From Methanomassiliicoccus sp. (lineage in GTDB: Archaea > Thermoplasmatota > Thermoplasmata > Methanomassiliicoccales > Methanomassiliicoccaceae): a DNA stretch of 64,000 bases. Below the pieces are notes generated by a model, which saw nothing but the letters and a program-made list of their open reading frames with translations, ran no database searches and had not been told where the DNA came from. Below are positions 58,407-64,000 of this stretch, in pieces (position 1 is the stretch's first letter; the number at the start of each line of letters is the position of its first letter). The stretch covers positions 62,001-126,000 of the forward strand of contig JAEILR010000011.1 of the NCBI GenBank assembly GCA_016109435.1, in the 5' to 3' direction. The position numbers were made by a program, and so were the translations under genes.

Positions 58407-60383
58407 TCACAGGATCAGGGTGAACACCCTGAAGATCACGAACGACACCACGTATGCCAGCACCAGGCTGTAGGCCACCGAGAACGCGGTCCATCTCACC
58501 GACCGCGTTTCCTTCCAGATGGTGGCCAGAGCGGCCAGGCAGGGCGTGTACAGGAGCACGAAGGACATCAGACCGAGAGCGGCGGGGGCGGTCATGCTGT
58601 CCCCGATGGCCTCGGTGAGGGCGTCCTCATCCTCGGCCGCGAACAGGACACCGAGGGAGGCGACCACGACCTCCTTGGCCAGGAAGCCGAACACCAGCGC
58701 CACCGCGATCCTCCAGTCGAAGCCCAGCGGCGCGACGATGGGCTCCAGAATGTGGCCTAAGGCCCCGGCGTAACTGGCCTCGCTGCCGTACTCCACTCCC
58801 CACGGGAAGCTGGCGAGCGCCCATACGATGACCGCGCCGAGAAGGATGAACGTCCCCGCCTTCTTTAGGTACATGTAGCCGCGGTCCCACATCTGGCCGA
58901 CGGTGTCCCTGAGCCTCGGAAGGCGGTAGGGGGGAAGCTCCATGATGAACGGGGAGCCCTCACCCTTCAGCACGGTCTTCCTGAAGAGCAGGGCCGACAG
59001 GATCGCGACCACGATGCCCAGGAGGTATATCCCGAACACCACGGTGCCGGCGTGGTGGGGGAAGAATATGCCGGCCAGTAGCACGTACACCGGCAGGCGA
59101 GCGCTGCATGAGATGTACGGAGCGGTCAGGATGGTGATCACTCGGCTCTTCTCGTCCTCGATGGTCCGCGCGGCCATGATGGCCGGCACGTTACAGCCGA
59201 GGCCGAGGAGCATGGGTATGAACGACTTGCCATGAAGCCCGATCCTGGACATCAGCTTGTCCATGATGAAGGCGGCCCGGGCGAGGTAGCCGCTGGCTTC
59301 AAGGAGCGCGATCAGGAAGAACATCACCAGGATGTTGGGCAGGAAGACCAGCACGAACCCTACGCCGCTTATGACCCCGTCGCCCAGGAGCGATGCCAGC
59401 CATTCCGGCTGAGCGCTGGTGGCCACGAACTGGGCCGCGGCGGCGAAGAAGGCGTCGATGATGGTGGCGAAGGGAGCGGCCACGGTGAAGGTGAGCTCGA
59501 ACATGCCCCACACCAGCGCCAGGAAGATCGGTATCCCCAGATACTTGTTGGTGACCACCCGGTCGAGAGTGTCGGAGAGGGACCTCTTCTCCGAGCCACG
59601 GACGTAGACGCCGGAGAGCGCGGAGCCTATGGCCTCGTACCTCTTGTCCACGAAGGTCATCTCCATCTCCTCCCGGTCCACTCCCTCAAGCGCTGCCTCG
59701 ATCCCCTTAAGGCTTCCCGGATCCTTTACCACGTCCCCGGGCTCGGCGATCCCCTCGATGAGCCTGAGACTGGCCCATCGGGGAGAATTTTGGTCCGGCC
59801 GGTCGGAGAGCAGGTGCGTCTGGATCTCCACGGCCAGGCCCTCGATCTCCTTCCCCATGTTGACGAGCGAGCGGGGCGCTCCTCCCCTGGAGTGCGTTCG
59901 CACTATGGTGTCCAGAAGGTCCTCGATGCCCTGCTTCTCGGTGGCCGAGACCCGGACCGCCGGCGCCCCCAGGGCTTCCGCCAGCTTCTTCGTGTCCAGG
60001 ACGTCCCCCCGGGCGTCGGACATGTCCGACATGTTGAGGGCGAGAACGACCTTCCGGCCCATGTCCAGCAGCTGCGTGGTCAGGTACAGGTTCCTCTCCA
60101 GGTTGGTGGAGTCGACCACCTGCACGATCACGTCGACCTCGCCGGCGGTGATGAAGTCGTTGGCCACGGCCTCGTCCGGGGAGCGGGTGGCCAGGCTGTA
60201 GGTGCCCGGAAGATCGGTGATCTCGAGCACGTGCTCCTGGTGAGGGCGAGTTCCGGTCTTCTTCTCTATGGTCACCCCAGGCCAGTTGCCGACGTGCTGC
60301 CTCGAGCCCGTTAGCACGTTGAACAGGCTGGTCTTTCCGACGTTAGGGTTCCCTATCAATGCGACTCTGATCCGCTTTTCCAT
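58407..60383 (-). CDS. feoB: Ferrous iron transport protein FeoB
   Basis: A 658-residue Fe(II) transporter. The N-terminal GTPase has G1 GNPNVGKTSLF, G2 and G3 (ITDLPGTYSLA) and G4 (NMSD). A membrane part with two Gate motifs and the Cys-containing LGCNVPAIMAARTIEDEKSR region follows. The C-terminus ends in hydrophobic helices. Two feoA genes precede it, and a small membrane protein and a FeoC-like gene follow. Confidence 0.96.
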   Translation of the reverse strand: MEKRIRVALIGNPNVGKTSLFNVLTGSRQHVGNWPGVTIEKKTGTRPHQEHVLEITDLPGTYSLATRSPDEAVANDFITAGEVDVIVQVVDSTNLERNLYLTTQLLDMGRKVVLALNMSDMSDARGDVLDTKKLAEALGAPAVRVSATEKQGIEDLLDTIVRTHSRGGAPRSLVNMGKEIEGLAVEIQTHLLSDRPDQNSPRWASLRLIEGIAEPGDVVKDPGSLKGIEAALEGVDREEMEMTFVDKRYEAIGSALSGVYVRGSEKRSLSDTLDRVVTNKYLGIPIFLALVWGMFELTFTVAAPFATIIDAFFAAAAQFVATSAQPEWLASLLGDGVISGVGFVLVFLPNILVMFFLIALLEASGYLARAAFIMDKLMSRIGLHGKSFIPMLLGLGCNVPAIMAARTIEDEKSRVITILTAPYISCSARLPVYVLLAGIFFPHHAGTVVFGIYLLGIVVAILSALLFRKTVLKGEGSPFIMELPPYRLPRLRDTVGQMWDRGYMYLKKAGTFILLGAVIVWALASFPWGVEYGSEASYAGALGHILEPIVAPLGFDWRIAVALVFGFLAKEVVVASLGVLFAAEDEDALTEAIGDSMTAPAALGLMSFVLLYTPCLAALATIWKETRSVRWTAFSVAYSLVLAYVVSFVIFRVFTLIL

Positions 60384-60396
60384 CCTATTCCCCCGA

Positions 60397-60621
60397 TCAG
60401 TATAACATGACCCTGCTGGCGAGCCCCATGCTCAGGGCGAACCTGGTGCCGTTGACCCCAACGATGATCCCCCGGCCGTCGATCTTGAGGACCTTGATCC
60501 TCGCCCTTTCGACGAAACCCATCTCCCTCAGGCGGGTGGAGGCCCAGGTGCTTCCGACGACCTCCCTCACCATGCACTCATTGCCCTCCCCGGCCATGGC
60601 TAAGGACCGTCCTGCGGTCAT
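60397..60621 (-). CDS. feoA: FeoA-like protein, second copy
   Basis: A 74-residue SH3-like FeoA domain (TRLREMGFVERARIKVLKIDGRGIIVGVNGTRFALSMGLASRVML). The ATG overlaps the stop of the first feoA (ATGA). It differs from the first copy, so the two may have distinct contacts with FeoB. Confidence 0.9.
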   Translation of the reverse strand: MTAGRSLAMAGEGNECMVREVVGSTWASTRLREMGFVERARIKVLKIDGRGIIVGVNGTRFALSMGLASRVMLY

Positions 60622-60863
60622 GATCGGGCCCCCTCGGTCCGGACGACCACCGTCGATGCCTCGCTGTTGCGCAGGGAGATGAAATAGCCACGGACGGTGA
60701 ACTCCACCGGATCGTTCATGGGGGCCCTTCGGACCATGGTGATGTCCGCCCCGGGACACAGTCCCATCTCCGCGATCCTCCTTCGCGCGGGTCCTCTCGC
60801 TTCCACTCTGACGATGATGGCGCGGTTTCCAGGCTCCAGCTTGTCCAGGGTCAACTCGTTCAT
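60618..60863 (-). CDS. feoA: FeoA-like protein, first copy
   Basis: An 81-residue FeoA domain (LDKLEPGNRAIIVRVEARGPARRRIAEMGLCPGADITMVRRAPMNDPVEFTVRGYFISLRNSEASTVVV). The start follows an AAAGGTG Shine-Dalgarno sequence. It is the first gene of the feo operon, behind three operator-like repeats. Confidence 0.93.
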   Translation of the reverse strand: MNELTLDKLEPGNRAIIVRVEARGPARRRIAEMGLCPGADITMVRRAPMNDPVEFTVRGYFISLRNSEASTVVVRTEGARS

Positions 60864-60872
60864 GGCAACACC

Positions 60873-60945
60873 TTTCGGTAAACCGAAAAGTTATGTTCGG
60901 AAACCCTAAAAACGTGACCTGTATTTAAATTTAGCCAAACCTAAA
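60873..60945 (-). promoter_or_regulatory. feo promoter with three related operator-like palindromes
   Basis: On the minus strand three related elements lie at 60945-60930 (TTTAGGTTTGGCTAAA), 60910-60895 (TTTAGGGTTTCCGAAC) and 60888-60873 (TTTCGGTTTACCGAAA, a perfect palindrome). The TATA-like ATTTAAATAC (60930-60921) joins the first to the second. The pattern resembles DtxR/IdeR-type iron boxes (TTAGG...CCTAA). Binding would block the TATA box and the transcript start. Confidence 0.6.
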
Positions 60946-61029
60946 TCATCGTCTACGATGGACCGGTGCCTGAAAAGGGGATTAAAAAAAAGGACGGCCA
61001 GTGGTCCGGCCGGTGGTCATTGAAGAGTA

Positions 61030-62580
61030 TCAGCGCTGTTCGGAAGCTTCCCTGATCCGGCCGAGGACGAAGTCCCGGTCGAGGGTCGAGAGGAAGAACC
61101 CGAGCCTGGGGCCCTGCCGCTGGTCGCAGAAGATGCGGTACAGGGCCTGGAAGCCGCCGCGGGTGCCGACAGCGGCTTTCTTGGCGCAGCCGTACATGGC
61201 GTCATGGATGTCCTCGCCCTTCCACTCCACTCCGTCGATAGCCACCAAGAGGTCCTGCAGGAAGGCCTTCTCCTGCTCGGTGAGCTCGCACGACGGCATG
61301 CGCTCGCACACCGCGAACTTGACCTCGTCGGGGGCGAAGGAGTCGAGCCAGTAGCGCACGCAGTCGACCCTCTGCTTCAGGATCCCCATGTCCTCAGGGG
61401 AGATAGAATCGTCCAGGGCGCCCATGCGCTTCAGCACTGCCAGCACTCCCTCGAAGCCGTCGGTGATCTGCACCAGCGACACGAGATGACGGTACGGTAT
61501 CTGCAGGGGCATCTTGGATCGCGCCCCTTCCGGCTGCGAGAGCTCGTACGCCCGGAGCAGGTCCCTGTCCCGTTCCTCGCACTCCCCGCAGTAATACATG
61601 TTCTCCACGCGGTCGTACTCATCGACCATGTCCAGTATGCCCAGGCCGGCGTCGTAGTCGATGTGGCGGTTGGTGTTCACCCGCAGTACGATGTAGTTCA
61701 TGACCGAAGCGGGGGTGATGTTAAGCGCGTCCACCCCGGTCACCGAGGAGCCGGTGGACTTGTGCATCTGTCCCTTGCCCTTCAGCTGAACGAACTCGTA
61801 GGGAACGGGATGAGGAGGGTCGATGCCGAAGACCTCCTTGGCCAGGCGGACGCCGGTGTCGTACGAGCCGCCGGCGGCGGCATGGTCCTTGCCGAACGGT
61901 TCGCAGGTGACGTTGAACACCTTCCACTTGGCGGCCCATTCGATCCTCCAGGGCATCTTCCCGTCGGCCTTGCGGATGTCCGCCTTTCCCGAGTGCCCGC
62001 AGGCGCACCGGTAGGAAACGAAGGGACGCTCGTACCCTTCCACCTTGGCGTGGGTGAGCCGGCCGCAGCTATCGCAGCGGGGGGAGTAGGGGAAGAAATC
62101 CTTGGGGACGTCCCTGCCGCTGACCTCCTTGAGGATCTGGGCGATGAGGTCCTTCTTCCCTATGGCGATGTCGATGACCTCGGCGAACTTGCCCTGCTCG
62201 TACTGCTCGTGGGTCCACAGCACGTCGCAGTGGATGCCCAACTCCTTGATCGAATCCAGGAACGGCTGGATATAGTGCTGGGCGTAATTCTTGTGCTTGC
62301 CGCAGGGACAGGGGATGTACGCGAGCGGTCGGCCCACCTCGGCCTCGTAGCTCTCCGGCAGGAAAGGGTACCGCTTGCGCAGGGGATCCCAGGAATCCAC
62401 CAGATAGATCATGCGGACGTTGGCCTCCTGCTTGGCGACCGCCTTCCTGACCGCCTCGGCGGTTATGGCCTCCCTAAGCGTACCAACGTGCAGGGTGCCC
62501 GACGGGGTGATGCCGGTATTGATCAGATGCGTGTTGCCCCTAGAAAGCAGGCTGTTGGCCTCTACGTCCGCCCAGTGCAT
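61030..62580 (-). CDS. lysS: Lysyl-tRNA synthetase, class I
   Basis: A 516-residue class I LysRS, an archaeal type. The HIGH-like motif is TPSGTLHVGTLREAI, the KMSKS-like motif is MHKSTGSS in QLKGKGQMHKSTGSSVTG, and zinc-finger-like cysteines occur (CPCGKHK, CDSCGRL, CACGHSG). The ATG at 62580 (MHWADVEANSLLSRG) matches the family N-terminus; an ATG at 62676 would add 32 residues of unlikely sequence. Confidence 0.94.
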   Translation of the reverse strand: MHWADVEANSLLSRGNTHLINTGITPSGTLHVGTLREAITAEAVRKAVAKQEANVRMIYLVDSWDPLRKRYPFLPESYEAEVGRPLAYIPCPCGKHKNYAQHYIQPFLDSIKELGIHCDVLWTHEQYEQGKFAEVIDIAIGKKDLIAQILKEVSGRDVPKDFFPYSPRCDSCGRLTHAKVEGYERPFVSYRCACGHSGKADIRKADGKMPWRIEWAAKWKVFNVTCEPFGKDHAAAGGSYDTGVRLAKEVFGIDPPHPVPYEFVQLKGKGQMHKSTGSSVTGVDALNITPASVMNYIVLRVNTNRHIDYDAGLGILDMVDEYDRVENMYYCGECEERDRDLLRAYELSQPEGARSKMPLQIPYRHLVSLVQITDGFEGVLAVLKRMGALDDSISPEDMGILKQRVDCVRYWLDSFAPDEVKFAVCERMPSCELTEQEKAFLQDLLVAIDGVEWKGEDIHDAMYGCAKKAAVGTRGGFQALYRIFCDQRQGPRLGFFLSTLDRDFVLGRIREASEQR

Positions 62581-62712
62581 GAATATCGACCTATGGCGAA
62601 GTGGCAGCGTTCTAATAAAACTATCCCGGTCGGAGGGGCATGGCCGCCATCGTCCTCGACCGATGGTATAATGCAAAGATGCAATACCTACCTATGCCGT
62701 AACATTTGAGTT

Positions 62713-63069
62713 ATGACCACCATACCTATGATCAGGTCCGTCGCAGTAAGACGGGCCAAGGAGCTTCAGGAAGATTGTCCCGAGGGAGAGGTCACACAGG
62801 AATTTTTGGAGGACCGGGCCATCGTATCGGTGTTGGTGAACAACCGTATTTTGGAGACCGACTTCATCGAGTCCGGAAAATCGATCCTTCTCCCGAGGAG
62901 GAACACTGAATACTACGACGTGCTGGGCCAGGGGATCAAGCTGGGAATCCTGGTCCCGGGAAAGAAGGTGGAGGAGGAGAGGGCGAGGCTGAAACGCATC
63001 AAGGGAAAGGACAGGTTCTTCGTTATTGGATATGATGAGGACCTGGGCTCAGGGGTCCAGGTCGGCTGA
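62713..63069 (+). CDS. Conserved-looking archaeal protein of unknown function
   Basis: A 118-residue protein with no family recognised. It begins MTTIPMIRSVAVRRAKELQEDCPEGEV and has a central beta-rich part (AIVSVLVNNRILETDFIESGKSILL) and a charged C-terminal part (KKVEEERARLKRIKGKDRFFVIGYDED). No membrane helix or metal motif is evident. It diverges from lysS. Its codon use matches its neighbours, and the next gene is Sec61 beta. Confidence 0.6.
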   Translation: MTTIPMIRSVAVRRAKELQEDCPEGEVTQEFLEDRAIVSVLVNNRILETDFIESGKSILLPRRNTEYYDVLGQGIKLGILVPGKKVEEERARLKRIKGKDRFFVIGYDEDLGSGVQVG

Positions 63070-63330
63070 GACCGTCCCGAGGCCTATGCAGGGCCAAGCG
63101 GGCGTCGGCCACTGCTGGGTGTTGTCGACATTCTGATGAGGAAGACCCCCATCGTTCCCGGACCGCCGTCATCGGCAGGTTCGTTAGGATCGGCCCGTGC
63201 CGTTCCCCATCCCGTGTTCTGATGATCCGGCGATTTTCGTCACCCTGTGCTTGGCGGCGACCTATGGTCCCGGACACGACCCGACCGCACAAAATTTAAA
63301 TTACAGAGGAAAGCTCAAGGTCTGATTCAT
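63070..63330. other. Gap of about 260 bases with no gene recognised
   Basis: No reading frame or RNA gene could be supported. TGATGA occurs twice (about 63135 and 63221), but no matching D boxes or guide are convincing. The TATA-like AATTTAAATT (about 63294-63303) at the right end would serve the Sec61 beta gene. Confidence 0.5.
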
Positions 63331-63501
63331 ATGCCCCCGAAGAGCAAGAAGAACACGGGATTCCAATCCGCAGCGGGCCTCATACGGTATTTCGATAACG
63401 AGTCCGCCAAGGGGCCGGTCTTCAAGCCCTGGTACGTAGTGGGCGCGATCATCGTCCTCGTTGTCGTCGTATCGCTGGCCAAGGTCATCTGGCCGGTCTG
63501 A
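63331..63501 (+). CDS. Preprotein translocase subunit Sec61 beta (SecG-like)
   Basis: A 56-residue protein with the Sec61 beta hallmark FQSAAGLIRYFDNESAKGPVFKPWYVV and one C-terminal membrane helix (about 33-54). It is the tail-anchored small subunit of the SecYE channel. A TATA-like element lies about 33 bases before the ATG, so the leader is short. Confidence 0.92.
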   Translation: MPPKSKKNTGFQSAAGLIRYFDNESAKGPVFKPWYVVGAIIVLVVVVSLAKVIWPV

Positions 63502-63637
63502 AAATATCGAGACGGCAGCGAACCCCGCTCGTCATGCGTTTCCAGCCGACCGGCGCCCGGGGGCTATCTCAACCGGCCGAACCCGATGGGAAATTTTAAG
63601 TTCTGAGCGTATTGTGCAATGAAAGAGTGAGTAATAA

Positions 63638-64000
63638 ATGTCAATGTGGAAAGAGCTGCCGGTGGGAAGGGACCCGCCAAACATCGTAAATGTGATCGTG
63701 GAGACCCCCAAGGGCAGCAAGAACAAGTACGAAGTGTCAAAGGACTACGATGCTATCGTTCTGGATCGAGTACTGCACTCCAGCGTGGTGTTCCCCCTGG
63801 AATATGGAATGGTCCCCAGAACGTTCTATGAGGACGGAGATGCCATCGATGCCATGGTGGTCATGTCCGAGCCTACCTTCACCGGTTGCATCGTGGAGGC
63901 GAGACCGATAGGCGTCCTTCGTATGCGGGATGAGAAGGGAGCGGACGACAAAGTCCTGTGCGCCGCCACCAGGGACCCCCGGAACCGCGAGTACCATGAT
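63638..64000 (+). CDS. ppa: Inorganic pyrophosphatase (runs off the window)
   Basis: The first 121 codons are present. The protein begins MSMWKELPVGRDPP and has ETPKGSKNKYEVSKDYDAIVLDRVLHSSVVFP and the family I signature YGMVPRTFYEDGDAIDAMVV (Asp-Asp-Asp metal ligands). It splits pyrophosphate to two phosphates in the cytoplasm. The TATA-like AAATTTTAAG (about 63591-63600) lies upstream. The C-terminal third lies outside the window. Confidence 0.93.
   Translation, partial: MSMWKELPVGRDPPNIVNVIVETPKGSKNKYEVSKDYDAIVLDRVLHSSVVFPLEYGMVPRTFYEDGDAIDAMVVMSEPTFTGCIVEARPIGVLRMRDEKGADDKVLCAATRDPRNREYHD

Noticed and set aside
63130-63245. Possible C/D box guide RNA with two TGATGA boxes
   Set aside because: The boxes are about 85 bases apart, the D boxes are not in the right places and there is no terminal stem.

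Overview
This window is archaeal chromosomal DNA of high G+C content, most likely from the Thermoplasmatota and probably a relative of the Methanomassiliicoccales. Archaeal markers are topoisomerase VI (both subunits), the nascent-polypeptide complex alpha subunit, Sec61 beta, class I lysyl-tRNA synthetase, RNase HII, MptA-type GTP cyclohydrolase, a DRG-family GTPase, an initiator tRNA of archaeal type (A1-U72, no encoded CCA) and TATA boxes 25-33 bases before many starts. HypC, DUF1638, DUF1847 and the four-subunit pyruvate:ferredoxin oxidoreductase suggest a strict anaerobe. The order-level placement is an inference; there is no rRNA or methanogenesis gene here to settle it.

Layout. 1-3.6 kb: purine salvage (adenine deaminase and three phosphoribosyltransferases, one cut by the window edge) and a DUF504 RNA-related protein. 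3.6-6.3 kb: a Zn-ribbon membrane protein and two neighbouring PD-(D/E)XK nucleases, one a homologue of human CDIN1 and one a Cas4-like nuclease with four membrane helices. 6.3-9.3 kb: glmU-like and glmS for UDP-GlcNAc. 9.4-11.6 kb: a pair of KaiC/GvpD-like ATPases. 11.9-15.6 kb: glpABC. 16-19.4 kb: initiator tRNA, rnhB-SCP2, a ferredoxin-like DUF362 protein and mptA. 19.4-23.2 kb: hybrid sensor kinase, phosphoglycolate phosphatase, TPR protein. 23.3-28.1 kb: gatCAB facing a bacterial-type aspartyl-tRNA synthetase. 28.2-33.4 kb: Lrp regulator, alanyl-tRNA editing protein and two glutamine synthetases. 33.5-40.5 kb: NAC, hypC, DUF1847, porGDAB diverging from ppsA. 40.5-46.7 kb: CBS-ParB protein, tRNA-Asp, histone-deacetylase-like hydrolase, BtuCDF-type ABC transporter, panD and rnhA. 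46.8-53.6 kb: dodecin, a likely small RNA, hisS, a UDG-like protein, a cystathionine gamma-synthase-like enzyme, drg with carbamate kinase and another Zn-ribbon membrane protein. 53.6-60.9 kb: top6BA, DUF1638 and a feo iron-uptake operon behind three operator-like repeats. 61-64 kb: lysS, secG/Sec61 beta and the start of inorganic pyrophosphatase.

How the genes fit together. GatCAB and an aspartyl-tRNA synthetase with the non-discriminating signature (His31) should make Asn-tRNA(Asn) by the indirect route. PorGDAB and PEP synthase diverge from one 361-base regulatory region and link acetyl-CoA, pyruvate and PEP. The Lrp gene and the first glutamine synthetase share an identical 10-base palindrome, which suggests one nitrogen or amino-acid regulon.

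The genome is compact. Many operon neighbours share ATGA overlaps, three convergent pairs share 4-base interlocked stop codons, and TTG or GTG starts are common. Two genes (the KaiC-like ATPase and mptA) have no ATG, GTG or TTG where the conserved protein must begin. No CRISPR array, insertion sequence or prophage was seen.
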